Shown piece by piece: positions 14,607-23,374 of a DNA stretch of 64,000 nucleotides; the first letter of the stretch is position 1, and every line of letters begins with the position of its first letter. This stretch comes from Sinomicrobium kalidii (GTDB taxonomy: Bacteria; Bacteroidota; Bacteroidia; Flavobacteriales; Flavobacteriaceae), in assembly GCF_021183825.1 (NCBI RefSeq), contig NZ_CP089211.1:3633501-3697500 (forward strand). The letters are read 5' to 3'. Below the pieces are notes generated by a model, which saw nothing but the letters and a program-made list of their open reading frames with translations, was not told where the DNA came from and ran no database searches. Position numbers and translations under genes: made by a program.

Positions 14607-17600
14607 ATGATGAAACACTACGCTGCCAAATTATGTACCCTTTCCGTAGCCCTGCTGTTCAACAGTTTTTTGTTGTTGGCCCAGGTGCCGGCTTATTACA
14701 ACGGAACGGACATTTCCCAGACAGGTAATAACCTTAAAAACGAGCTTGCTGCGCTCATTACTCAGACGCATACCACCAACCTGAGTTATACTCCGGGCGT
14801 ATGGGAAGCACTGAAACAGACCGACCTCGATCCGGGCAACCCGGAAAACGTACTTCTGATCTACGGTTATAACGATAATGACGGCAACCTGCAAACCGAC
14901 CGTACCCGCGACAAGGATAGTAACGGCGGAAGTACAGGCGACTGGAACCGTGAGCATGTATTTGCAAAATCATTGGGAAATCCCAATCTGGGGACTTCCG
15001 GTCCCGGGGCTGATGCCCATCATCTCCGTGCCTCCGATGTGAGCATGAATTCCAGCAGGGGAAATCTCCCTTTCGAAGATGCCAGCGGAAATGCCCGGAG
15101 GATAAACAACTCCTGGTATCCCGGCGATGAATGGAAAGGCGATGTGGCCCGGATGATCATGTATATGTACCTCCGGTACGGCGACCGCTGCCTGCCGTCT
15201 GCCGTAGGTGTGGGGGCTCAGACTTACAGCAGCGACATGATGGATGTGTTCCTGGAATGGAATGCCGAAGACCCGGTGTCGCAATACGAACGTAACCGTA
15301 ACAATATACTCGAAAATATTCAGGGCAACCGTAACCCTTTTATTGACAATCCGGTCTTTGCTACTTCCATCTGGGGAGGGCCACAGGCCGAAGACCGTTT
15401 CGGAGACAGCACACCGGCTCCCGTTGCCGAAGTACTGATCAACGAGATCGATGCCGATACGCCCGGCAGTGACGCGATGGAATTCATAGAACTGTACGAC
15501 GGCGGTGCGGGAAATACTTCGCTGAACGGTATGGTACTGGTATTGTACAACGGTTCCATTGACGAGAGTTACAGGACCATTGACCTTAGCGGATATTCCA
15601 CCGATGCCGATGGTTATTTTGTACTCGGTAATGAGGGTGTGGCCAATGTATCATTGACGTTTCCGGGAAATACCTTACAGAACGGTGCCGATGCGGTAGC
15701 CCTGTATTCCGGTAGTGTGGCCGATTTCCCGAACGGTTCTTCCGTCACTACGGAAAACCTGCTGGATGCCATAGCCTATGATACGAACGATAGTGATGAT
15801 GCCGAGATCCTCACGCTGTTAAATGCCGGGGAACCCCAGGTCAATGAAGGTGAACTGGGCGATAAGGACAACCACTCCCTGCAACGAATGCCCAATGGTG
15901 GTGGCGGGGCCAGGAATACATCGACCTATTCACCGGCTGTTCCTACCCCCGGAATAGCCAATACTAACGGCGGGGACGATAAAACCGGGGTGCTGATCAA
16001 CGAGATCGATGCCGATACGCCCGGCAGTGATGCTCTTGAATTTATAGAATTGTACGACGGCGGTACGGGAAATACTTCGCTGGACGGACTGGTACTGGTT
16101 TTATACAACGGTTCTATTGACGAAAGTTACCGGACCATTGACCTCAGCGGATATTCCACCGATGCCGATGGTTATTTTGTACTTGGTAATGAAGGTGTGG
16201 CCAATGTATCACTTATTTTTCCCGGTAACACCTTACAGAACGGTGCCGATGCAGTAGCCCTGTATTCCGGCAGTGCGGCCGATTTCCCGAACGGTTCGGC
16301 CATTACCACGGAAAACCTGCTGGACGCCATAGCCTATGATACGAACGATAGTGATGATGCCGAAATCCTCACGCTGTTAAATGCCGGGGAATCCCAGGTC
16401 AACGAGGGCGAACTGGGCGATAAGGACAACCACTCCCTGCAACGGATGCCCAATGGTGAAGGCGGAACAAGAAATACCTCTTCCTATACCCCCGCCATAC
16501 CTACACCGGGAACCGCCAATGGCAACGGGGGACCCGGAGCAGAAAATGTACTGATCAACGAGATTGATGCCGATACGCCCGGCAGTGATGCTCTTGAATT
16601 TGTAGAATTATACGACGGCGGTACGGGAAATACTTCGCTGGACGGACTGGTATTGGTATTGTACAACGGTTCTATTGATGAAAGTTATGCTACATTCGAC
16701 CTGAGTGGTTACACTACGGATGCCAATGGTTATTTTGTATTGGGTAACGAAGCAGTAGCCAACGTTTCTTTGATATTTCCGGGGAATACCTTACAGAACG
16801 GTGCCGATGCGGTAGCCCTGTATTCCGGCAGTGCGGCCGATTTCCCGAACGGCTCGGCCATTACCACGGAAAACCTGCTGGACGCCATAGCCTACGATAC
16901 CAATGATGACGATGATGCCGAGATTCTTACGTTGTTAAATGCAGGAGAACCCCAGGTCAACGAAGGCGGGGAAGGCGATAAAGACAACCATTCCCTGCAA
17001 CGGATGCCCAACGGGGAAGGCGGGGCCAGGAACACTTCTTCCTACAGTCCGGCCATACCGACGCCGGGAGCGTCTAACGGTGGTACTACGGAACCTACAG
17101 AGCCGGTTACCATCGCCGAAGCAAGGAGCCTTCCGAACGGGACTACCGTAACAATTTCCGGCATATTGACCGTTACTGACCAGTTTGCGGGTTCCGCATA
17201 TATTCAGGACAGTACCGGGGCAATTGCCGTGTTCGACCAGTCCGTTCACGGCGATGGGGTATTTACTGTAGGAGATTCCATTACCCTTACCGGAACGCGG
17301 AGTTCCTATAATAACCAGCTACAGATAAGCCCCGTATCATCGGTTACCGATAACGGTACGCCCAATGTTCCCGTAATGCCTGTGGAAATAACCCTTGCCG
17401 AAATGGGCGAGCATCCCGCAGAGCTGGTCAGTATCTCCGATGCAACCTTTCCGCGTCCGGGGGATATGCTGTTCGGTAATTCCAATTATGTGTTGTCCGG
17501 TGACGGTGGCACAGGGGAATTGCGCATTGACAACGATGCGGAAGATATTGTAGGGTTGGCTCAACCCGACACCTGTACAACAATTACAGGGGTAGTGGGC

Positions 17601-19472
17601 AAATACCAGGAAATATACCAGCTGTTGCCCAGGATGAAAACCGACCTGCCCTGTGCTGAAGCATATATCCCCGAAGGAGACGACCTGAATATTCCCAGAG
17701 ACCAGACACTGGATGTAGCTACCTGGAATATTGAATGGTTTGGCGACGAGTCCAATTCACCTGCGGCAGGTGATCCGGATTCGGATATGATCCAGAAAGA
17801 TAGCGTAAAAACGATCATTGCCGCCATGGATGCCGATGTCATTGCGGTGGAAGAGATATCGGATGATGCCCTGTTTGCGCAGATGGTAAGTGAAATGGAT
17901 GGGTATGATTATGTATTGTCCGATCATACCTCTTATCCCAATAGCCCCGGGGTAAAACAAAAAGTAGGTTTTATCTATAAGACATCAACGGTGGTTCCTG
18001 TAGCTACCAAACCTTTGCTGGCCAGTATCCATCCTTATTATAACGGCGGGGATGACAGCGCCCTTACCGATTACCCCAACGACCCCACCCGTTTTTTTGC
18101 CAGTGGCCGCCTGCCTTTTTTGATGACGGCCGATGTAACCATAGACGGAAGTACGGAACAAATCAGCTTTATTGCCCTTCACGCCAGGGCAAACAGCAGC
18201 AATGACCCCCAGTCCAGGTACGATATGCGGAAATATGATGTGGAAGTGCTCAAAGATAGCCTGGACGCCATGTATGCAGATGCCAATCTTTTTGTGCTGG
18301 GCGATTATAACGACGATGTGGACGAAACGGTAGCTGATAATGTGAATACCACAATAACATCCTACGAAGCCTATATGAATGACGGTATCAATTACAATGT
18401 TGTTTCGTCTTCCCTGAGTGACGAGGATTTCCGGTCGTACGTGTTCCGTGAAAATATGATAGACCATATTATGGTTTCCAATGAACTGAATGATAACTTT
18501 ATCGAAGGATCGGCAAGGGTCGGCTATGAACACTACGATAGTGATTATACCTATACCGCTTCCGATCACTTCCCGGTTTCGGCCCGGTTCAGGATGCAGG
18601 CCCTGGAACTGGCAGGTACGGAAACTACCTATGTTAGCTGTAACGGCGCGGAAGACGGGAGTGCATCCGTAATGGTTTCGGGAGGTCTGCCGCCGTACAC
18701 CTATGCCTGGAGTAACGGGGAAGAAACGGCCGGTATAAGCGGACTCCCTGCAGGGACCTACAGCGTAACCGTAACCGATGCTTCGGGAACAAAAGTCATG
18801 GCTGAAGTGGAGATCACAGAACCCGAAGCCATGGTCATCACGATAGACGGGAACAAAAAAGTATATCCGGGATACGATCCCGAAGCATCCGCTATCTTGT
18901 CTGCCGAAGTTACCGGAGGAAAGCCCGGGTACACCTACACGTGGAGTACAGGAGATACCGGTCCCGATATCACCGTAAGGCCGGAAGAAACTACCGTTTA
19001 TACCCTTACGGTAACTGATGACAACGGTTGTTCAGCAGATAAGGAGATTACCGTAGAAGCAGAAAACATCCTTTGTGGCAATGACGGCTTCTTCAATAAA
19101 ATACAGATCTGTTACAAGGGCAAAACACTTTGCCTTCCCGAAATAGCTGCGAAGCAGCTACTGCGTATAGGAGCTACACTGGGGGCTTGTGACAACAATG
19201 CTGACGGACCGGTGATCTCCGGAGTTTTCATATTCCCCAATCCGGTGATCCGGGATGCGAATATCGTATTCAGAAGCAGCACGGAGACGGCAGTAACGGT
19301 AGAACTTTACGACCGCAGCGGCAATCTTGTGTATACGGACCAGAAAGCTGCTGGAGAAGGAAGAAACCGTATAGCGATCGACCTTTCCGGTTACAGAAGG
19401 GGAATGTATATCTGTAAACTGATCCCCGGAGACGGAGGCTGTACCGTTACCAAAAAGATACTTAAACTTTAG
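14607..19472 (+). CDS. Giant secreted double nuclease with lamin-tail repeats and T9SS tail
   Basis: A 1621-residue secreted protein. The order is: signal peptide (1-26); endonuclease I/NucM-type His-Me finger domain (about 30-250, motif WNREHVFAKS); three near-identical lamin-tail units (from about 276, 462 and 648, each starting LINEIDADTPGSDA); OB-fold-like segment (about 830-1025, TISGILTV, YIQDSTGAIAVF); endonuclease/exonuclease/phosphatase domain (about 1035-1330, ATWNIEWFGD, IAVEEIS, LGDYNDD, ASDHFPV); two SprB-like units (YTYAWSNG, YTYTWSTG); and the type IX secretion tail (from about 1540, FPNPV, GMYICKL). It should degrade DNA outside the cell for nutrient or phosphate gain or biofilm turnover. 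A second ATG one codon on is equally possible. Confidence 0.9.
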   Translation: MMKHYAAKLCTLSVALLFNSFLLLAQVPAYYNGTDISQTGNNLKNELAALITQTHTTNLSYTPGVWEALKQTDLDPGNPENVLLIYGYNDNDGNLQTDRTRDKDSNGGSTGDWNREHVFAKSLGNPNLGTSGPGADAHHLRASDVSMNSSRGNLPFEDASGNARRINNSWYPGDEWKGDVARMIMYMYLRYGDRCLPSAVGVGAQTYSSDMMDVFLEWNAEDPVSQYERNRNNILENIQGNRNPFIDNPVFATSIWGGPQAEDRFGDSTPAPVAEVLINEIDADTPGSDAMEFIELYDGGAGNTSLNGMVLVLYNGSIDESYRTIDLSGYSTDADGYFVLGNEGVANVSLTFPGNTLQNGADAVALYSGSVADFPNGSSVTTENLLDAIAYDTNDSDDAEILTLLNAGEPQVNEGELGDKDNHSLQRMPNGGGGARNTSTYSPAVPTPGIANTNGGDDKTGVLINEIDADTPGSDALEFIELYDGGTGNTSLDGLVLVLYNGSIDESYRTIDLSGYSTDADGYFVLGNEGVANVSLIFPGNTLQNGADAVALYSGSAADFPNGSAITTENLLDAIAYDTNDSDDAEILTLLNAGESQVNEGELGDKDNHSLQRMPNGEGGTRNTSSYTPAIPTPGTANGNGGPGAENVLINEIDADTPGSDALEFVELYDGGTGNTSLDGLVLVLYNGSIDESYATFDLSGYTTDANGYFVLGNEAVANVSLIFPGNTLQNGADAVALYSGSAADFPNGSAITTENLLDAIAYDTNDDDDAEILTLLNAGEPQVNEGGEGDKDNHSLQRMPNGEGGARNTSSYSPAIPTPGASNGGTTEPTEPVTIAEARSLPNGTTVTISGILTVTDQFAGSAYIQDSTGAIAVFDQSVHGDGVFTVGDSITLTGTRSSYNNQLQISPVSSVTDNGTPNVPVMPVEITLAEMGEHPAELVSISDATFPRPGDMLFGNSNYVLSGDGGTGELRIDNDAEDIVGLAQPDTCTTITGVVGKYQEIYQLLPRMKTDLPCAEAYIPEGDDLNIPRDQTLDVATWNIEWFGDESNSPAAGDPDSDMIQKDSVKTIIAAMDADVIAVEEISDDALFAQMVSEMDGYDYVLSDHTSYPNSPGVKQKVGFIYKTSTVVPVATKPLLASIHPYYNGGDDSALTDYPNDPTRFFASGRLPFLMTADVTIDGSTEQISFIALHARANSSNDPQSRYDMRKYDVEVLKDSLDAMYADANLFVLGDYNDDVDETVADNVNTTITSYEAYMNDGINYNVVSSSLSDEDFRSYVFRENMIDHIMVSNELNDNFIEGSARVGYEHYDSDYTYTASDHFPVSARFRMQALELAGTETTYVSCNGAEDGSASVMVSGGLPPYTYAWSNGEETAGISGLPAGTYSVTVTDASGTKVMAEVEITEPEAMVITIDGNKKVYPGYDPEASAILSAEVTGGKPGYTYTWSTGDTGPDITVRPEETTVYTLTVTDDNGCSADKEITVEAENILCGNDGFFNKIQICYKGKTLCLPEIAAKQLLRIGATLGACDNNADGPVISGVFIFPNPVIRDANIVFRSSTETAVTVELYDRSGNLVYTDQKAAGEGRNRIAIDLSGYRRGMYICKLIPGDGGCTVTKKILKL
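15435..15992 (+). repeat. 558-bp direct repeat, unit 1 (lamin-tail)
   Basis: Unit 1 of three in-frame repeats inside the nuclease gene. Each begins CTGATCAACGAGAT and encodes 186 residues: a lamin-tail domain and a linker. Confidence 0.85.
15993..16550 (+). repeat. 558-bp direct repeat, unit 2 (lamin-tail)
   Basis: Same length as unit 1 and nearly the same at DNA level, with long identical runs; it starts exactly 558 bp after unit 1. Confidence 0.85.
16551..17085 (+). repeat. 558-bp direct repeat, unit 3 (lamin-tail, more diverged)
   Basis: Starts exactly 558 bp after unit 2. It is more diverged in its middle (e.g. SYATFDLSGYTTDANG instead of SYRTIDLSGYSTDADG), and its end merges into the OB-fold part. 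Confidence 0.8.
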
Positions 19473-19500
19473 GACTATTTGGCCCGATAAACTATTGGAG

Positions 19501-19541
19501 ATCCCCGGTTTCATTTCAGGAACCGGGGATTTGCTTTTTAT
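19501..19541 (+). terminator. Terminator of the nuclease gene
   Basis: ATCCCCGGTT (19501-19510) and AACCGGGGAT (19521-19530) pair perfectly over 10 bp around a 10-nt loop, followed by TTGCTTTTTAT. It lies between the convergent nuclease and VOC genes. Confidence 0.9.
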
Positions 19542-20008
19542 TCTTCCGGTTGCTGATATTGAACGATATCCACACCGATCCCGTTCGGATCGGTAACGGC
19601 AAAGTGGCGGTCTCCCCAGGGTTCGTCACGGAGGTCTATGGTTATGGGCACTTGTTTGGCCATCAGTTCCCGGTAGATCTCGTCCACGTTCTCAACTTCA
19701 ATGGTAAGGTATACGCCTTTTCCGGTATAGGCAGACTGGAACAAGGGCTGTTGTGACGGGTGGTCAGGAAGCAGAAAACTCAGTTCGGCTTCCCGGTCCG
19801 GAGTGTGGAGCAGGAGGTAAAAATCATTTTCAAAAGTAACACCAAACCCCAGTACCCCGGTATAAAAATCCTTGCTTTCCTCGAGTTTGTGGGTAATGAT
19901 GCCCGCATTTAGTTTCATTTTGTGTTTTGGTTTCATAACAGTGTCGTTTTGTGCTTTAATAGTTGTTGTAAAACAGAGTATGCCGAATACTATCAGTGCT
20001 GTTTTCAT
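19538..20008 (-). CDS. Exported VOC-family (glyoxalase-like) protein
   Basis: A 156-residue protein. The start at 20008 gives a clean signal peptide (MKTALIVFGILCFTTTIKAQ); the frame is open 12 codons upstream. The mature part is one glyoxalase/bleomycin-resistance unit. It opens KLNAGIITHKLEESKDFYTGVLGFGVTF and closes with VENVDEIYRELMAKQVPI, the DPNGIGVDIVQY strand being the typical end. An exported VOC protein is unusual, as most are cytoplasmic. The ligand is unknown. Confidence 0.8.
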   Translation of the reverse strand: MKTALIVFGILCFTTTIKAQNDTVMKPKHKMKLNAGIITHKLEESKDFYTGVLGFGVTFENDFYLLLHTPDREAELSFLLPDHPSQQPLFQSAYTGKGVYLTIEVENVDEIYRELMAKQVPITIDLRDEPWGDRHFAVTDPNGIGVDIVQYQQPEE

Positions 20009-20120
20009 TTTTCCTGTAATTTGGTTCCGTACAAAGTTGCGCATAACTGTTTATACAGGATAGTAAAAAACGGACAAAAATATGACCTAAGACTACAGGA
20101 TAACGCAGGCTGAAAACAAA

Positions 20121-20153
20121 AAAGCCGGAAAGTGTTATCACTCTCCGGCCTTT
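20121..20153 (-). terminator. Terminator after the zinc-ribbon-like gene
   Basis: On the minus strand AAAGGCCGGAGAGTG pairs with CACTTTCCGGCTTT (one bulge) around a TGATAA-type loop and is followed by TTTTTTGTTTT. It is 21 bp after the stop at 20175. Confidence 0.85.
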
Positions 20154-20174
20154 GTACGTATTGTCAGATGTTTT

Positions 20175-20954
20175 TTAGAGCGAACGGAACAGTTCTTCCA
20201 TTTTCTCTCTTTCCTCGTCGGCCAGGTTCGGGTCTACGAGAATACGCCCGCTGTGTTCATCGGTGATGATCTTCTTTCGCGATGCGATTTCCATCTGTAC
20301 CTGTGGCGGAATCGTAAAGAAAGAACCTCCGGAAGCGCCTCTTTCAATGGCTACTACCGCAAGCCCGTTCTTGACATTTTCCCGGATCCTTTTATAGGCT
20401 TTTACAAGCCTTTCCTCAATGAGGTCTTCAAACTCTCCCGATTTTTCCTTCAGGGTGTTTTCCTCTTTTTCTGTTTCCGCAAGGATGGCATCGAGTTCGC
20501 CTTTTTTGTGTTTCAGATGGCTTTCGCGCTCCTTGAGACGTTCTTTGGTTTCGGTGATAACCTCTTTTTTCTGCTCTATCTGCACCTTGAATTCCCGGAT
20601 GTGTTTTTCGGAAAGCTGTATTTCCAGTTCCTGAAATTCTATCTCTTTGCTGAGGGAGTTGAATTCCCTGTTGTTCCGAACGTTTTTCTGTTGCTCGGAG
20701 TATTTTTTGATAAGTCCCTTAGACTCTTCGATTGCATTTTTCTTATTGGCAATTTCCTGTGTAAGGTTTTCCTGTTCTACGTTCAGCTTATCCAACCGTG
20801 TTTTGAGTCCTTCCACTTCGTCCTCCAGATCATTCACTTCCAGAGGGAGCTCCCCTCTTACATTGGCTATTTCATCTATTCTGGAGTCAATTAATTGCAA
20901 ATCGTACAAGGCTCTTAATTTCTCTTCTACAGTAGCGTCGGTTTTTTTTGCCAT
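20175..20954 (-). CDS. Coiled-coil protein with a cysteine-less C4 zinc-ribbon domain (DUF164-like)
   Basis: A 259-residue protein. Residues about 10-195 form a long coiled coil (heptads rich in Glu/Lys/Leu, e.g. VNDLEDEVEGLKTRLDKLN). The C-terminal 60 residues match the C4-type zinc ribbon that follows this coiled coil in many bacteria (FFTIPPQVQMEIASRKKI, then SGRILVDPNL). All four zinc cysteines are replaced: the first pair reads SGGS and the second DEHS. The fold probably persists without metal. It is cotranscribed with the Nif3-family gene (3 bp apart), a pairing common in Bacteroidota. A role in nucleic acid binding has been proposed for the family but is not shown here. Confidence 0.85.
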   Translation of the reverse strand: MAKKTDATVEEKLRALYDLQLIDSRIDEIANVRGELPLEVNDLEDEVEGLKTRLDKLNVEQENLTQEIANKKNAIEESKGLIKKYSEQQKNVRNNREFNSLSKEIEFQELEIQLSEKHIREFKVQIEQKKEVITETKERLKERESHLKHKKGELDAILAETEKEENTLKEKSGEFEDLIEERLVKAYKRIRENVKNGLAVVAIERGASGGSFFTIPPQVQMEIASRKKIITDEHSGRILVDPNLADEEREKMEELFRSL

Positions 20955-20957
20955 AGG

Positions 20958-22073
20958 TTATAAATACTTGATGGAATTTGTATTGTATTCTGATAAAACG
21001 ACCTTACCCCCCGGCAAGGCAGGTGCAAAATTATGAATTTTTTTTGTAAGATGCTCAAACAAAAGGTTTTTTGTATATTGCTCGCTTTCGTAGTGCCCTA
21101 TATCGGCGATAATCATTTGTTTTTCGGCCTTATAAAACTCGTGATATTTTATGTCACCGGTAATAAAAACGTCTGCTCCGGCGTTTTTTGCGTGCGAAAT
21201 GGCAAAGGCACCGCTGCCTCCCAATACAGCCACTTTTTTTATTTTCCTGTTCAGCAGGCCCGAATAACGGATGCATTCCAGCTTCATTTTTTGCTTGAGC
21301 TGCTTTAAAAAATCGATATCCTGCAGGGGAACGGTCAACTCGCCCGTCATGCCAATACCTATGTGTTGGTTCCTGTTTTCCAATGTGGTCACTTCATAGG
21401 CCACTTCTTCATACGGATGGTTTGTAAACATGGTTTTCAATATTCGGCTTTCGAGATGCCTCGGGTAAGTAACCCCTATCTGGGTTTCCGGTTCATGCCG
21501 GGTGATACCGCGTTCCCCGATAACAGGGTTGCTGTTTTCCTCTCCGCGGAAAGTGCCTGTCCCTTCTAGGTTAAAACTGCAGTTACTGTAATTGCCTATG
21601 GTCCCTGCTCCCGCGGCAAAAAGGGCTTCCCGGAGGTGATCGGCATCCTTGTTGGGGACAAAGACAAGCAGTTTTTTGACGGTTCCTTTCTGCGGGATCA
21701 GTATTTTTCTGTTTTGCAGGCCAAGGGCGTCACACAGGGCGGCGTTTACCCCGTTAAAATTATTGTCCAGGGCCGTGTGAACCGCATAGATGGCAATGCC
21801 GTGGCGTATGGCCTTGATAACCGTTCGTTCCACATAGGAAGATCCGTTCAGTTTTTTCAGTCCGGAAAAGATTATGGGGTGAAAGCTCACAATGAGGTTG
21901 CAGTCCTTTTCAATGGCTTCGTCCACTACTTCCTCCAGGGTGTCGTGAGTGACGAGTACGCCTGTAAGCTTGTTGTCCCGGTTACCCACAAGCAGCCCGG
22001 TGTTGTCAAAATCTTCGGCATAGGCCAGGGGGGAGAGCTCCTCCAGACAGGCCATGACGTCTTTGATATACAT
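20958..22073 (-). CDS. Nif3-like dinuclear metal-centre protein
   Basis: A 371-residue protein of the Nif3/YqfO family (GTP cyclohydrolase I type 2 homologue in many annotations). Metal-site motifs are visible: SFHPIIFSGLK, YAVHTALDNNFNGVN, and near the C-terminus ITGDIKYHEF and IADIGHYESEQ. The central insertion (about 120-230), a PII-like domain, includes VFVPNKDADHLREALFAAGAG. Family members assemble as hexameric toroids. The reaction in vivo is not settled. The start follows the usual family N-terminus (MYIKDVMACLEELSPLAYAE). It is divergent from lpxK. Confidence 0.9.
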   Translation of the reverse strand: MYIKDVMACLEELSPLAYAEDFDNTGLLVGNRDNKLTGVLVTHDTLEEVVDEAIEKDCNLIVSFHPIIFSGLKKLNGSSYVERTVIKAIRHGIAIYAVHTALDNNFNGVNAALCDALGLQNRKILIPQKGTVKKLLVFVPNKDADHLREALFAAGAGTIGNYSNCSFNLEGTGTFRGEENSNPVIGERGITRHEPETQIGVTYPRHLESRILKTMFTNHPYEEVAYEVTTLENRNQHIGIGMTGELTVPLQDIDFLKQLKQKMKLECIRYSGLLNRKIKKVAVLGGSGAFAISHAKNAGADVFITGDIKYHEFYKAEKQMIIADIGHYESEQYTKNLLFEHLTKKIHNFAPALPGGKVVLSEYNTNSIKYL

Positions 22074-22237
22074 GTTGCTCTTTTTTGGTTAAACAGGGAT
22101 AAACCCGGTGGGGTGATTTGCCGGCTCTAATATACATTGAAAAATCCGGAATCCTCAAAAGTAAAAAAATTAACCGTTATTTGTAGTGCGAAAGCAAGTT
22201 GGCGGAGTAGTGGAACCCGTCCTTAGAGAAAAGTTGT

Positions 22238-23266
22238 ATGTGTATACTCCGAAAAATACTCTGGCCTTTTTCTGTGCTTTACGGACTGGCAGTAAAGGTC
22301 CGGAACCTTTTATACGACAGGGAAGTATTCCGCTCGGTTTCTTTTGATATTCCCGTTATTTGTGTGGGAAACCTCAGTGTGGGCGGAACGGGCAAGACAC
22401 CTATGGTAGAGTACCTGGTGCGATTGTTGAAGACCGGTTTTCATACGGCAATCCTGAGCCGGGGCTATCGGCGGAAATCCGAAGGTTTTGTATTGGCCGG
22501 CCCGGAAACAGGGGTGGAGGAACTGGGGGACGAACCCTGCCAGTACCACAGGAAATTCCCGGATATTACCGTAGCCGTGGATGCCGACCGGGTCAATGGT
22601 ATCAACCGTCTCGTTACGGCACATCCGTCTCCCGAAGTTGTAGTCCTTGATGATGCCTTTCAGCACCGCAGGGTAAAGGCGGGGTTTAATATCCTGCTTA
22701 CGTCCTGTGATTCCCGTTATACCGGCGATATTTTTCTGCCGGCGGGTAACCTTAGGGACAGCAGGAAAGAAGCAAAACGGGCAAATGTGATCATCGTGAC
22801 CAAATGCAGGGAGGACATGAGCACTGCTAAGAGGGATGCCATTTTAAAGCAACTGGCCCCGGAAGACCATCAGCACGTATTTTTTACAACGATAGCTTAT
22901 GACGAAAAGATCGATTCGGCAGCAACCACAATTCCGCTGACGGACTGGCGAAAGGAACACTTCACCCTGGTAACGGGGATTGCAAATGCCGCGCCACTTG
23001 TGAAATTCCTGAAAGACAAGGGGCTCTCTTTCGAACACTACAACTATCCGGACCATCATGACTTTAATGAAAAGGAACTGAAAATGCTGCGTAAGAAAAG
23101 CAGGATACTCACCACCGAAAAGGATTTTATGCGCCTGAAGGACCGTCTGGACGGGATATTTTTTATTGGCATACAACCTGTTTTTCTCTTCGGGCAACAG
23201 GAGGAATTTGATCGTCTGGTGTTTCAGTATGTGTCCGGGAAAGGGGCAGGTAGTGAAGGGAATTGA
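22238..23266 (+). CDS. lpxK: Tetraacyldisaccharide 4'-kinase
   Basis: A 342-residue membrane-associated kinase that adds the 4'-phosphate to the lipid A disaccharide precursor in the inner membrane. The Walker A region CVGNLSVGGTGKTPMVEYL is at about 45-60, with an N-terminal membrane-associating helix (LRKILWPFSVLYGLAV). Further family motifs are LSRGYRRKSEGF, the VLDDAFQHRRVK segment containing the catalytic Asp/His pair, and LPAGNLRDSRKEAKRA. The length is normal. The gene is divergent from the Nif3 gene, with 164 bp between the starts and no clear TAnnTTTG box. Confidence 0.95.
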   Translation: MCILRKILWPFSVLYGLAVKVRNLLYDREVFRSVSFDIPVICVGNLSVGGTGKTPMVEYLVRLLKTGFHTAILSRGYRRKSEGFVLAGPETGVEELGDEPCQYHRKFPDITVAVDADRVNGINRLVTAHPSPEVVVLDDAFQHRRVKAGFNILLTSCDSRYTGDIFLPAGNLRDSRKEAKRANVIIVTKCREDMSTAKRDAILKQLAPEDHQHVFFTTIAYDEKIDSAATTIPLTDWRKEHFTLVTGIANAAPLVKFLKDKGLSFEHYNYPDHHDFNEKELKMLRKKSRILTTEKDFMRLKDRLDGIFFIGIQPVFLFGQQEEFDRLVFQYVSGKGAGSEGN

Positions 23267-23374
23267 TCTTTAGTTTTTATTCCGGTTCGGCAATTACTTC
23301 GGGGCATTCAAATAAAACAGGTCATAAACTCATTCCCGGCGTTATCATGTCACTTCTCGGGTTCATTGCCTCAG

